Assembly (NCBI GenBank): GCA_016208965.1
Contig: JACQXB010000005.1
Span: forward strand, 1 to 36,001
Reading direction: 5' to 3'
Origin: Nitrospirota bacterium
Lineage (GTDB): Bacteria > Nitrospirota > Thermodesulfovibrionia > UBA6902 > DSMQ01
Length of the DNA: 36,001 nucleotides
Part shown: piece by piece, positions 1-9,897 of the stretch
Numbering within the stretch: the stretch's first letter is position 1
Layout of the letters: every line of letters starts with the position of its first letter
Made by a program: the position numbers and the translations under genes
Notes under the pieces: model-generated
What the model saw: the letters and a program-made list of their open reading frames with translations, nothing else
Told to the model about the DNA's origin: nothing
Database searches by the model: none

Positions 1-152
1 CTTCTTCCTCTCTTTCATCGTTAGCCTCATTTCCGCCTCCTGTTCTTTCTTCTATTAGGAGACTATTTTGCCTTTTTTCGTCGCGATTTCTTATTTGAGG
101 CAACGATTCGGTTTCATCGTGTTTTTTGATGAGGCAATTCGAATTATTGACA
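1..152 (-). mobile_element. End of an insertion sequence with the first codons of its transposase (runs off the left edge)
   Basis: On the minus strand an AGGAGG ribosome binding site precedes an ATG at 30, which opens a frame reading MRLTMKERKK before the window ends. Transposases of an integrase-core (DDE) group often start with a similar MKLTMKERKK-like stretch; this is family recollection, not a search result. Between 40 and 152 the sequence repeats TTGCCTCA twice in the minus direction and ends in TGTCAATAATTCG, as expected for an IS terminus with repeated transposase-binding sites. The exact outer boundary (taken as 152) and the family are uncertain, because only one end is visible. Confidence 0.5.
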
Positions 153-175
153 TGGTTATTTTATAGGTGTAAAAT
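147..175 (+). promoter_or_regulatory. Sigma70-type promoter of the TumE/TumA pair, -35 box inside the IS tip
   Basis: TTGACA at 147-152 and TAAAAT at 170-175 are separated by exactly 17 bases. Transcription would start near 182, two bases before the toxin ATG at 184, so the message would be essentially leaderless. The -35 hexamer is the last six bases of the putative IS end, so the promoter may be a hybrid formed by the insertion. Confidence 0.6.
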
Positions 176-183
176 ACCAATGT

Positions 184-480
184 ATGAAAGCTGAACTGAT
201 TAAGTATGTTAAAGCTATTGATGAGTTAGACAACACCATTGAAATAAGAATATGGCAATTGCCAGAATCTGCAAAAGACAGACCACATGGCTATAAATAC
301 TCATTGGTTTATATTGCAGGCGGTGAGCGGGAAATCGGATATGACAATGCAGAAGGCAAAGGAGACCACAGGCATTATGGAAAGATTGTAAAGCCTTATG
401 AGTTCAAAGGCATAGACAGACTTTTTGAGGATTTTTACAAAGACATAGAAAAATATAAAGGGGGTAAACATGAAAGTTAA
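184..480 (+). CDS. TumE-type (DUF6516) putative toxin
   Basis: This 98-residue soluble protein resembles the DUF6516 family, which databases call TumE-like toxins of toxin-antitoxin systems: short, with a central KYSLVYIAGGERE-like strand region, a GDHRHYG segment and a C-terminal helix rich in Phe, Tyr and Lys. The GDHRH stretch is the most family-like part. The biochemical activity of the family is not something I can state from sequence. It overlaps the following gene by 11 bases, which is typical of co-translated toxin-antitoxin pairs. There is no Shine-Dalgarno motif before the ATG, and the promoter -10 box ends only eight bases upstream, so translation is probably leaderless and weak compared with that of the antitoxin. 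Confidence 0.7.
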   Translation: MKAELIKYVKAIDELDNTIEIRIWQLPESAKDRPHGYKYSLVYIAGGEREIGYDNAEGKGDHRHYGKIVKPYEFKGIDRLFEDFYKDIEKYKGGKHES

Positions 481-841
481 AAAAGTAAAAATCGGGATTA
501 AGAGCGTTAAGGCTGTTTTAGAAGATGCTAAAGAGACCATGAAAAAACTTGAACGAGGGGAAAGACTAAAGCCTGTCAGAGAGCCTGAAATCTACTTCAC
601 TAACTTTGAGGTATTCAGGAAGGCATTGACACCTAAAAGGCTTGAACTATTGCACCTTATTAGGATAAAAAAACCATCCTCAATAAATGAGCTTGCAAGG
701 ATGGCAAAGAGGAATGTTAAGAACATAGCTGATGATGTGAAGTATTTGGAGCAAATAGGGTTGATAGAGAAAAAAGAGACAGACAACAAAACAGCGCCGG
801 TTATAAAGTATGACAAGATGGTGTTAGAGATAGCGGTGTAA
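470..841 (+). CDS. TumA-type antitoxin with winged helix-turn-helix (HVO_A0114-like)
   Basis: This 123-residue protein has a charged N-terminal helix (about residues 1-40) followed by a MarR/ArsR-like winged helix. The core LTPKRLELLHLIRIKKPSSI and the following NELARMAKRNVKNIADDVKYL form the recognition helices, and LIEKKE with the terminal strand forms the wing. This matches the DNA-binding antitoxins paired with TumE-like toxins. It presumably neutralises the upstream protein and represses the promoter at 147-175. Translation is well supported: GGGGG sits a few bases before the ATG at 470, inside the end of the toxin gene. The C-terminus KYDKMVLEIAV looks complete. Confidence 0.72.
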   Translation: MKVKKVKIGIKSVKAVLEDAKETMKKLERGERLKPVREPEIYFTNFEVFRKALTPKRLELLHLIRIKKPSSINELARMAKRNVKNIADDVKYLEQIGLIEKKETDNKTAPVIKYDKMVLEIAV

Positions 842-903
842 AAAAGATAGCTGAAGCACTTGATAGGAAACTGGTTATTAAATTGCAAGAGAAAAGGGCG
901 TAA
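838..903 (+). pseudogene. C-terminal remnant of an XRE/HigA-like antitoxin
   Basis: In a frame different from the preceding antitoxin, 838-903 reads VKKIAEALDRKLVIKLQEKR and then A and a stop. The pattern 'kIAeALgrkLvIkL' is the usual C-terminal end of small XRE-type antitoxins. No N-terminal helix-turn-helix is present upstream in this frame, so it is best read as a relic left by recombination or by the insertion of the TumE/TumA pair. From 904 to 1017 I see no gene. Confidence 0.4.
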
Positions 904-1017
904 GACAGGAGTTATTATCAGGGTGCTTATCACAAAGTGATTACTTCGTAACAAGACAGGATTTTGGGAAGAGATTTTAAGTCTAAAAGGCTGTAACACA
1001 GGCATAAGTGGGGTTAA

Positions 1018-1260
1018 ATGAAGAAGATAATTATTCTAATATTGTATTCATTGTTAATGCTAATAATTGGACTTGCTTCAGGAGAATGTTTCGCCTCGTC
1101 AAATAAGCTAAAAAATTACCTTTCAAACAAAATAAGGTTCCTCCGACTTTTCTTTGTATTTCCCCCCTTTTTCAAAGGGGGGAAATACAAAGGAATGCCC
1201 TTTGCCAAAAGTGAAACACCCACACGATTTCCGGAAGAACCCCAAATTAAAAATACTAAG

Positions 1261-1269
<9 letters not shown>
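1018..1269 (+). CDS. Doubtful small ORF with a signal-peptide-like start
   Basis: The first 27 residues (MKKIIILILYSLLMLIIGLA then SGECFAS) look like a Sec signal peptide, but the rest has no recognisable domain. It runs through the palindromic repeat at 1152-1192 (giving the PPFFKGG peptide typical of that repeat) and its end overlaps the 3' end of the tRNA on the other strand. The likeliest explanations are a chance frame or the N-terminal stub of a secreted protein gene destroyed by repeat insertion. Confidence 0.2.
1152..1192. repeat. Palindromic C-run/G-run element, copy 1
   Basis: Perfect 19-bp inverted repeat (1152-1170 and 1174-1192) with a 3-base loop; the core is CCCCCCTTT-TTC-AAAGGGGGG flanked by GTATTT/AAATAC. 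It belongs to the same architectural family as the elements at 2723, 16252, 16886, 19091 and 19147. It lies downstream of the minus-strand tRNA but is not followed by a T-run, so a terminator role is not supported. Confidence 0.85.
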
Positions 1270-1333
<64 letters not shown>

Positions 1334-1421
1334 GGCAAAACTTGCTGTGCAAGTTTTGAGTGAATAGTTTTTAGTGTTTAGTCAAAGGATAAAAAAGAAT
1401 AACATCTGTGTAAAGACAGTG

Positions 1422-2144
1422 TCAACTTAAGCCATAAATCCTTTTCATTTCGGCAGTGTATTCGCTACCTTTCCCGTAAATATAAAGAGACGTGTCAATC
1501 TTAAGCCATGCCCCGGAGCCTTTTACAGCCTCTATCAAGACCATTTTTGCCTCTTCACCGATTCGAGAATGTACAAACCTTATTCTTTTTGGCTCAAGGC
1601 TCGCATCATGCAGTAATGTAATTAATTCTACAAGTCTGAAAGGATGATAGATTAAATAAAATCTTCCTGTATTTTTAATCAGATAAGATGCTGCCTCTAT
1701 AATGTCAGGAAGGGTTATTTTTATCTCATGTCTTGCAACCGCTCGCTCTTTATCCATACTTAAAAGCCCTGTTTTTGGCTTTCTGAAGGGTGGATTTGAA
1801 AATGCAAAGTCAAATTTATTTGTAGGGAAAACCTTTTTGAGGTTTCTGATGTCTTCATTGATAACTTCTATTCTGTCGCCGAGTTCATTTAGTTCTATAT
1901 TCCCCTTTGCTCGTTCAGCAAGGGATTTCTGGAGCTCAACTGCAACTATCTTCGTATTCTTATTTCTCTTTGCAAGAAGGATTGAAATAATTCCAGAACC
2001 TGCACCAAATTCTATGCCATTGTAAAGCCGTTTTGCAGAGATAAAGTCCTCAAGCAAAAGTGCATCAACACTGAATCGGTAACCTGTTTTTGACTGAAAT
2101 AACCTGATGTCTTTTATACTATCGTATGTCTCGTAATAGCTCAT
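1422..2144 (-). CDS. TrmN6/YfiC-like tRNA (adenine-N6) methyltransferase
   Basis: This 240-residue Rossmann-fold SAM-dependent methyltransferase has motif I EFGAGSG at 45-51, an acidic residue ending strand 2 (VAVELQ, E70) and the catalytic N-P-P-F tetrad at 117-120, characteristic of amino-methylating N6-adenine enzymes. The N-terminal segment with FQSKTGYRFSVDALLL matches the TrmN6 (YfiC) family, which methylates A37 of tRNA1-Val in enterobacteria; closely related paralogues act on other substrates, so the exact target is inferred. The start ATG lies inside the first unit of a heptad tandem array (2138-2214), so the upstream region, including any ribosome binding site, consists of repeats. 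No operon partner is evident. Confidence 0.8.
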   Translation of the reverse strand: MSYYETYDSIKDIRLFQSKTGYRFSVDALLLEDFISAKRLYNGIEFGAGSGIISILLAKRNKNTKIVAVELQKSLAERAKGNIELNELGDRIEVINEDIRNLKKVFPTNKFDFAFSNPPFRKPKTGLLSMDKERAVARHEIKITLPDIIEAASYLIKNTGRFYLIYHPFRLVELITLLHDASLEPKRIRFVHSRIGEEAKMVLIEAVKGSGAWLKIDTSLYIYGKGSEYTAEMKRIYGLS

Positions 2145-2214
2145 GGCTCATGGCTCATAGCTGATAGCTGATAGCTGATAGCTCATAGCTCATAGCTGAT
2201 AGCTGATAGCTCAT
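2138..2214. repeat. Heptanucleotide tandem array (AGCTSAT x 11)
   Basis: Eleven consecutive 7-bp units, AGCTGAT or AGCTCAT with two GGCTCAT variants, run without indels. The ATG of the trmN6-like gene is made from the CAT of the first unit. This is one of about ten arrays in the window that share the 7-bp period but not the sequence. Confidence 0.95.
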
Positions 2215-2226
2215 AGTTTCAGTTCG

Positions 2227-2267
2227 CCCTATTAGAAAGCCCCACCCTCGCGTTCTAACGGGGTTAG
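2227..2267. repeat. Palindromic CCCCGTTAGAA-type element, copy 1
   Basis: Imperfect inverted arms CCCTATTAGAAAG (2227-2239) and TTCTAACGGGG (2253-2263) flank a C/G-rich centre. Similar arms occur at 26527-26569 and 29956-29998. It is followed directly by a short heptad array, AGTTCTA x 2 then AGTTGCG (2266-2286), which forms the end of the phosphatase gene. Confidence 0.65.
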
Positions 2268-2269
2268 TT

Positions 2270-2935
2270 CTAAGTTCTAAGTTGCGGGAGTATATCAAGT
2301 AATTCCTTGAAATTATCAATCATAAAATCAGCATCTTTTAAAACATCTCTACTGCGGTATCCATAAGTGACTGCAATAATTTTTACCCCGGCAGCGTGTG
2401 CTGACCCTATATCATAATTGCTGTCTCCAATCATAACTGCCTCATATTTTGATACACCAAGTCTTTTCAGAACCTCCAGCACAGGCACAGGCGAGGGTTT
2501 TCTTTCAGGCACACTGTCACTTCCTAAGACGAGAGCAAAGAATTCTAAAAGCCCGAGACCCTCAAGAACCTCTTTTGAAAGGCTCTCTCTCTTGTTTGAT
2601 ATTACAGCCTTTTTAAAGTTATATAATTTTGACAGGGTCTCTTTTACCTGAAGATATGGTCTTGTATTATCAAGGAGATGTTTTGAATAGTATTCAAGAA
2701 ATCTTCTGACAGTTTCGTCTCTAAAATCCTCCCGCCCCTCTTTTGCTAAAGGGGACTGAGGGGGAATTAGTCCCTCAATGAGTTTTGTTATACCAGAGCC
2801 TACCATTGACTTAACTGTTTCTACAGAGAGAGGCTCTACCCCAAAAGGCTCTACAGCATAATTTATCGCATTTGTGATGTCCACGCTTGTATCTACAAGC
2901 GTCCCGTCAAGGTCAAAAATCAGGAGTTTAATCAT
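2270..2935 (-). CDS. gph: Phosphoglycolate phosphatase-type HAD hydrolase
   Basis: This 221-residue haloacid dehalogenase-superfamily phosphatase has motif I DLDGTLVDT at 8-16 (nucleophile D8, acid/base D10), motif II in KAVISNKRE, and the motif IV region YEAVMIGDSNYDIGSAHAAG with the metal-binding acidic residues. The helical cap between motifs I and II is the type seen in Gph, which hydrolyses 2-phosphoglycolate; other small phosphosugars are possible substrates. Residues about 57-72 (PPQSPLAKEGREDF) are encoded by an in-frame palindromic repeat element (2723-2768) inserted in the cap, and the last codons coincide with a heptad array. The protein should still fold if the insert is a surface loop. 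Confidence 0.8.
   Translation of the reverse strand: MIKLLIFDLDGTLVDTSVDITNAINYAVEPFGVEPLSVETVKSMVGSGITKLIEGLIPPQSPLAKEGREDFRDETVRRFLEYYSKHLLDNTRPYLQVKETLSKLYNFKKAVISNKRESLSKEVLEGLGLLEFFALVLGSDSVPERKPSPVPVLEVLKRLGVSKYEAVMIGDSNYDIGSAHAAGVKIIAVTYGYRSRDVLKDADFMIDNFKELLDILPQLRT
2723..2768. repeat. Palindromic C-run/G-run element inserted in frame in gph, copy 2
   Basis: On the minus strand AATTCCCCCTCAGTCCCC-TTTAGCAAA-AGAGGGGCGGGAGGATTT has the nested plan shared by the family: an outer AATCCCCC arm, an inner CCCCTTT/AAAGGGG stem and an outer GGGGATTT arm. It adds about 15 codons without a stop or frameshift. Confidence 0.8.
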
Positions 2936-2981
2936 GGCAGATTGAGATTATACTAAAAAGAAACAGATAAAAACCAGATCC

Positions 2982-3353
2982 TTAACCTGTTTTTGCTGCG
3001 AGACGGGCGACCTGAATAACTAAGTTTTTAGAGTTGCTGTTTTTGATTTTTCTAAAATATCTCAGTAACTTAATCTCTGAAATTTCGGTAGGTAAATAAG
3101 ATAGTGGTTTCTCTGCAACCATGGGCATCTTCTCGGTTTCAAAGAAATATGATACAGGTACCGATAAAGCATCTGCAACCTTCTGTATATTCTCTACATT
3201 AAGTTTATTTGTCCCACCCTCATATCTCTGCACTTGCTGATAGGTAACATCAAGTATCTCTGCAAGTTCCTCTTGCGATATTTTAAGTTCTTTACGCCTT
3301 GCTTTTATTTTTTCGCCGATTTCTCTGCTTGTTATTACCTTTTGTTTATACAT
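2982..3353 (-). CDS. XRE-family transcriptional regulator
   Basis: This 123-residue protein has a Cro/CI-type helix-turn-helix at about residues 10-65 (IGEKIKARRKELKISQEELA, then ILDVTYQQVQRYEGGTNKLN) and a C-terminal helical tail that may mediate dimerisation. The SQEEL helix and QVQRYE recognition helix are canonical. It is transcribed away from a 398-bp non-coding stretch (3354-3751) that contains two copies of an 86-bp promoter-like repeat, which are candidate operators for this regulator. Target genes are unknown. Confidence 0.8.
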   Translation of the reverse strand: MYKQKVITSREIGEKIKARRKELKISQEELAEILDVTYQQVQRYEGGTNKLNVENIQKVADALSVPVSYFFETEKMPMVAEKPLSYLPTEISEIKLLRYFRKIKNSNSKNLVIQVARLAAKTG

Positions 3354-3406
3354 GGCATTTCACTATAACAATCCTATTATCTTAATTGCTACAATGCAAA
3401 AACATC

Positions 3407-3492
3407 TATTGACATCACAACCTAAAAAATGTATTTTAACAAATATTCAGCGAACTTAATAATTGGAACTGATTGTTTTTTAAGAAACTAAA
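3407..3492 (+). repeat. 86-bp direct repeat, upstream copy
   Basis: It aligns without gaps to 3600-3685, with roughly a dozen mismatches in 86 positions. It contains TTGACA (3409-3414), 17 bases, then TATTTT (3432-3437), and a conserved tail ending GAACTGATTGTTTT and AAGAAACTAAA. The stretch between the copies (3493-3599) holds a short frame reading VDEKRWIQVEVKILNELDEK, possibly a degraded gene, suggesting that an ancestral promoter-gene unit was duplicated. Confidence 0.85.
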
Positions 3493-3599
3493 GGAAAAAG
3501 GGTGGATGAGAAAAGATGGATTCAGGTTGAGGTTAAAATTTTAAATGAATTAGATGAGAAGGCTCAGTTAATTAGAAGAAAATAGTAGAAGAAAATAGT

Positions 3600-3685
3600 T
3601 ATTGACATTACAACCCAAAAAGTGTATTTTACCGAATATTTAGCGAATTTAACAGGAGGAACTGATTGTTTTCTAAGAAACTAAA
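3600..3685 (+). repeat. 86-bp direct repeat, downstream copy with a promoter-like core
   Basis: Second copy of the repeat at 3407-3492. TTGACA at 3602-3607 and TATTTT at 3625-3630 with a 17-base spacer could drive the diguanylate cyclase gene 120 bp downstream. Both copies keep the hexamers and spacing while other bases drift, which suggests the promoter or an overlapping operator is what has been maintained. Confidence 0.75.
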
Positions 3686-3751
3686 ATACCAAATCCCAAT
3701 ATGCTGACCCATAAAATTTATTTTGGGCAGATGTGATTTTGTGAGGAACGG

Positions 3752-4714
3752 ATGCAAGATAGTGATAAGACTAAAGAACAGCTTTTAAGTGAGATTATAG
3801 AATTACGCCGAAGTGTTGCTGAGTTGGAGAATGCGGAGGCTAAGAGAAAGCAGGCAGAGAAGACTTTACAGGAAAGCGAGGAGAGGTATCGTTCATTAAT
3901 TGAGTCTGCTGAAGATTCCATTTATTTAGTGGATGAGAACTATAGATATGTGTTTATTAATAAAAAGCATTTATCAAGGTTGGGATTGTCAAAAGAGCAG
4001 TTTAAGGGACAGGAATACAGCGAGTTTCATTCACCCGAAGAAACAAAGGAGTTTATTAAAAAGGTTGATAGGGTATTTAAAATAGGCGAGTCCGTTCAGT
4101 ATGAATACAAAAGCCTTAGAGACAATAGATATTTCCTTCAAACATTCAGCCCTGTTAGTGGGCTGGATGGCAGGACAGTGTCTGTGACAATTATTTCAAA
4201 AGAAATTACCGAACGCAAATTGATGGAAGAAAAGTTGCGTGTCACGTCACTTACAGATGAGCTTACCGGTTTTTACAATAGGCGGGGTTTCTTAACAGTG
4301 GTTGAACAGTTTTTAAAGATGCAAAAGAGGCAAAAGAGAGGGGTGTTCCTGCTTTATGCGGACATTGACAATCTAAAAAAGATAAATGACGAGTTTGGGC
4401 ACGAGGAAGGCGACCGTGCATTAATTGCTGCTGCTAATATCCTTAGAGAAAATTATCGGGAATCTGACATTATTGCACGGATTGGTGGAGATGAGTTTGT
4501 GGTTATTCCAGTAGGGTTCACAGGGGACGGAGTTACTGCTCGTTTGCAAAAAGCCGTTGATGCCTATAATTCAAAAACTGACCACGGTTATAAACTTTCA
4601 ATAAGTACAGGCTTGGCTTACTATGATCCAGAGAGACCTTGTTCTATTGATGAACTGCTATCTCAGGCGGACAAAAGGATGTACGAACAGAAAGGTCAAA
4701 AACGGAAAACTTAG
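3752..4714 (+). CDS. PAS-GGDEF diguanylate cyclase
   Basis: This 320-residue cytoplasmic signalling protein synthesises cyclic di-GMP from two GTP. An N-terminal coiled coil (about 5-45) leads into a PAS domain (about 46-155, starting SEERYRSLIESAEDSIYLVD and ending in the typical SKEITERKLMEEKL linker). The GGDEF domain runs to the end. The active-site motif is an intact G-G-D-E-F at 245-249, with R-E-S-D at 236-239 matching the RxxD inhibitory I-site five residues upstream, so product inhibition is expected. It has no transmembrane segment; the PAS domain is presumably the sensor, ligand unknown. It converges on the ATP synthase operon. Cyclic di-GMP commonly controls type IV pili, and pilus genes lie 6.5 kb away, but no direct link is visible. 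Confidence 0.93.
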   Translation: MQDSDKTKEQLLSEIIELRRSVAELENAEAKRKQAEKTLQESEERYRSLIESAEDSIYLVDENYRYVFINKKHLSRLGLSKEQFKGQEYSEFHSPEETKEFIKKVDRVFKIGESVQYEYKSLRDNRYFLQTFSPVSGLDGRTVSVTIISKEITERKLMEEKLRVTSLTDELTGFYNRRGFLTVVEQFLKMQKRQKRGVFLLYADIDNLKKINDEFGHEEGDRALIAAANILRENYRESDIIARIGGDEFVVIPVGFTGDGVTARLQKAVDAYNSKTDHGYKLSISTGLAYYDPERPCSIDELLSQADKRMYEQKGQKRKT

Positions 4715-4737
4715 TCTATTATCAGATTTTTCCCTAA

Positions 4738-5148
4738 TCACTTCACTGACCTTTTCTCTGCAACCTGTGTTCTCATTATTGCCCGATCAAGGGATACACT
4801 GGCACGTGCCCGATCAAATTTTTCAGCTTCTTTAAGCCTTTCTTCGGCTCTTTTCATCGCAGCCTTAGCTCTTTCAATATCTATATCCGAAGACCTCTCT
4901 GCACTATCAGCAAGTATAAGGACTTTTTCCGGACTGACTTCGGCATATCCCCAGTTGACAAAGAAATAGCCTGTCTCACTGCCTCTTTTGTATGTCAGCA
5001 TGCCTATTTTCAGGGTTGTGAGAAAGGGTGCATGCCATGGTAAAACACCAAACTCTCCCTCGCTTCCAGAGGCAACAACCTCATCAACGTCTTCACTGAA
5101 GACAAGCCCGTATGGTGTAACAATCTCCAACCTTAATTTATTTTCCAT
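4738..5148 (-). CDS. atpC: F-type ATP synthase epsilon subunit
   Basis: This 136-residue protein has the N-terminal beta-sandwich of F1 epsilon ([20 protein letters not shown], then [21 protein letters not shown]) and a C-terminal two-helix domain ([20 protein letters not shown]). Epsilon sits in the rotor stalk and can inhibit ATP hydrolysis through the C-terminal helices. It is the last gene of the minus-strand ATP synthase operon, separated from atpD by a short spacer that carries a heptad array. Confidence 0.95.
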   Translation of the reverse strand: MENKLRLEIVTPYGLVFSEDVDEVVASGSEGEFGVLPWHAPFLTTLKIGMLTYKRGSETGYFFVNWGYAEVSPEKVLILADSAERSSDIDIERAKAAMKRAEERLKEAEKFDRARASVSLDRAIMRTQVAEKRSVK

Positions 5149-5169
5149 CTTGACCTCAGAAATATTTTT

Positions 5170-5204
5170 CGTGACCCGTTACGCGTAACGCGTTACGAGT
5201 TACG
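5170..5204. repeat. Heptad array in the atpD-atpC spacer
   Basis: Five 7-bp units, CGTGACC, CGTTACG, CGTAACG, CGTTACG and AGTTACG, occupy most of the 58-bp spacer. The units are partly self-complementary, so the transcript could fold. Confidence 0.85.
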
Positions 5205-5206
5205 GT

Positions 5207-6646
<1,440 letters not shown>

Positions 6647-6649
6647 TTA

Positions 6650-6733
6650 AGTAACGAGTAACGAGAGACGAGTAACAAGTTTTTGGATTTAGCATCATTA
6701 TATTAACTTGTCACTCGTTACTTGTAACTTGTT
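6650..6733. repeat. Two-armed heptad array in the atpG-atpD spacer
   Basis: Arm 1 (6650-6684) is AGTAACG, AGTAACG, AGAGACG, AGTAACA, AGTTTTT. Arm 2 (6706-6733) is ACTTGTC, ACTCGTT, ACTTGTA, ACTTGTT, approximately the reverse complement of arm 1. The two arms could pair into a long imperfect hairpin in the operon transcript. Confidence 0.85.
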
Positions 6734-6734
6734 G

Positions 6735-7601
6735 CTATTTTAAAGCTTCCACGCCTCCCACTATATCCATAAGCTCTTTTGTTATCTGTGCCTGTCTTGC
6801 CTTGTTGTATTGCAGTGTAACCTTTGCTATCAGCTCATCACAGTTTTGGGTTGCATTCTCCATAGCGCTCATCCTCGCAGCCTCTTCAGCAGCATTGGAT
6901 TCAAGGAGAGATCGATAAACCTGTATTTCTATATGTTTTGGTAAGAGCGTGTTAAAAATCTCACCCTGAGAAGGCTCGTATAAAAAATCTACTCCACTTA
7001 GGGCTTCCTCTTTTTCCTCAAGCGAGGCTATTGGAAGAAGCCTTATTACAGAAACCCTCTGGGAAATAATAGATTTAAACTCATTATATGTAAGGATAAC
7101 CTCATCAATTGTTTCATTTATATAATTCTCTATTATGTCTGTGGAGATTTCCTGGGCAGTAGTAAAAAGCAGGGGGCCTGATACCCCTGTCCATGATTTA
7201 CGCAATGTTACGCCTCTTCTTCTGAAGAAATCCCTGCCCTTTTTGCCAACAGTGCTTACACTTACCTCAAAGCCATTTCTTTTAAGGTCATTTATATAAT
7301 TTGCAGCAGCCTTAATGATATTTGTATTAAAAGCACCACAGAGCCCCCTATCTCCGCTCATAACAACAACCTCTACTGTCTTTCTTGGCCTTGCCATAAG
7401 AAGGGGATGCGTCTGTCTTTCAGCGCCACCAGCGAGACTGGTTATAACAGAGTGCATTTGCTCTGCATACGGTCTGAAGTTAAGCATCCTTGTTTGAACC
7501 TTGCGCAGCTTTGCCGCAGCAACCATCTTCATCGCCTTGGTAATCTTCTGCGTATTGTGGATAGCCTTTATTTTTCTTCTAATATCTTTTAACGCCGGCA
7601 T
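6735..7601 (-). CDS. atpG: F-type ATP synthase gamma subunit
   Basis: This 288-residue central-stalk subunit has the diagnostic N-terminal helix (PALKDIRRKIKAIHNTQKIT, then KAMKMVAAAKLRK), the conserved SGDRGLCGAFNTN segment and the C-terminal helix (RMSAMENATQNCDELI, then LQYNKARQAQITKELMDIVGG). The two terminal helices form the coiled coil that rotates in the alpha3beta3 hexamer. It stands in the usual place between atpA and atpD. No insertion or truncation is seen. Confidence 0.98.
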   Translation of the reverse strand: MPALKDIRRKIKAIHNTQKITKAMKMVAAAKLRKVQTRMLNFRPYAEQMHSVITSLAGGAERQTHPLLMARPRKTVEVVVMSGDRGLCGAFNTNIIKAAANYINDLKRNGFEVSVSTVGKKGRDFFRRRGVTLRKSWTGVSGPLLFTTAQEISTDIIENYINETIDEVILTYNEFKSIISQRVSVIRLLPIASLEEKEEALSGVDFLYEPSQGEIFNTLLPKHIEIQVYRSLLESNAAEEAARMSAMENATQNCDELIAKVTLQYNKARQAQITKELMDIVGGVEALK

Positions 7602-7707
7602 ATTTTTAAATTCAAAATTTAAAAATCAAAATGCAAAATTAAGGAATTTTTTAAATAAATTTTTTCTTCCATAATTTTTATTTTTGATATTTTATTTTTG
7701 ACTTTTC

Positions 7708-9344
<1,637 letters not shown>

Positions 9345-9347
9345 GCC

Positions 9348-9884
9348 TTATCTCGTCAGTTCCGCCCTTAAGGACGCAAGCTGTCCCTTAATACTGCTAT
9401 CGTAAATTGTGCTTCCGACTTTTACAACAAATCCTCCAATGAGGGATGGGTCAAGCTCGCTTTCAATTTCAACATCTCTCTGAGTTATTGCCTTCAGAGA
9501 AAGTTTTAGTCTTTCTGTATAGTCACCACCGAGTGTAACAGGCGATATTACCAGTGCCTTTACCTTCTTGAGTTTTTCGTTATACATCTCGGTTGATATT
9601 TTTATAATCTCTTTAATTGCATTCAGGTGTCCCTGTATTACAATAGATGTAAGGAATTTCCTGGTTTCCTGTGATATCTTGAGATGGGGCAGGAATTCTT
9701 TTAATACCTTGTCCTGTTCTTCAGGGGAAAAAAGACGGCTTGCAAATAACAACTTAAGCTTTTTATTTGCCTCAAGAATAGATGCAAACGTCTTAACCTC
9801 TTCTATGCCCTCCGGAATCCGCGAAACATCAACTGTATTAAGCAGTAACCTACCATGCCTTTTAGCAATCTGGTATTTATTCAA
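9348..9884 (-). CDS. atpH: F-type ATP synthase delta subunit
   Basis: This 178-residue peripheral-stalk protein joins F1 to the b/b' dimer. It has an N-terminal helical domain starting NKYQIAKRHGRLLLNTVDVS and the conserved C-terminal signature SELDPSLIGGFVVKVGSTIYDSSIKGQL (split here: SELDPSLIGGFVVKVG at about 142-157, then STIYDSSIKGQLASLR). Length is normal for the OSCP/delta family. It lies 13 bp after atpF, consistent with translational coupling. Confidence 0.96.
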   Translation of the reverse strand: MNKYQIAKRHGRLLLNTVDVSRIPEGIEEVKTFASILEANKKLKLLFASRLFSPEEQDKVLKEFLPHLKISQETRKFLTSIVIQGHLNAIKEIIKISTEMYNEKLKKVKALVISPVTLGGDYTERLKLSLKAITQRDVEIESELDPSLIGGFVVKVGSTIYDSSIKGQLASLRAELTR

Positions 9885-9897
9885 TTCTTACCCCTCT

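Noticed and set aside
592-1005. 137-codon minus-strand frame opposite the TumA-like gene
   Set aside because: Low-complexity shadow of the plus-strand antitoxin; no ribosome binding site.
1152-1192. Palindrome considered as a rho-independent terminator for the tRNA
   Set aside because: No T-run follows on the minus strand, and the same element type occurs inside genes.
2138-2214. Tandem repeats considered as a CRISPR array
   Set aside because: Units are 7 bp and contiguous with no spacers; no cas genes are present.
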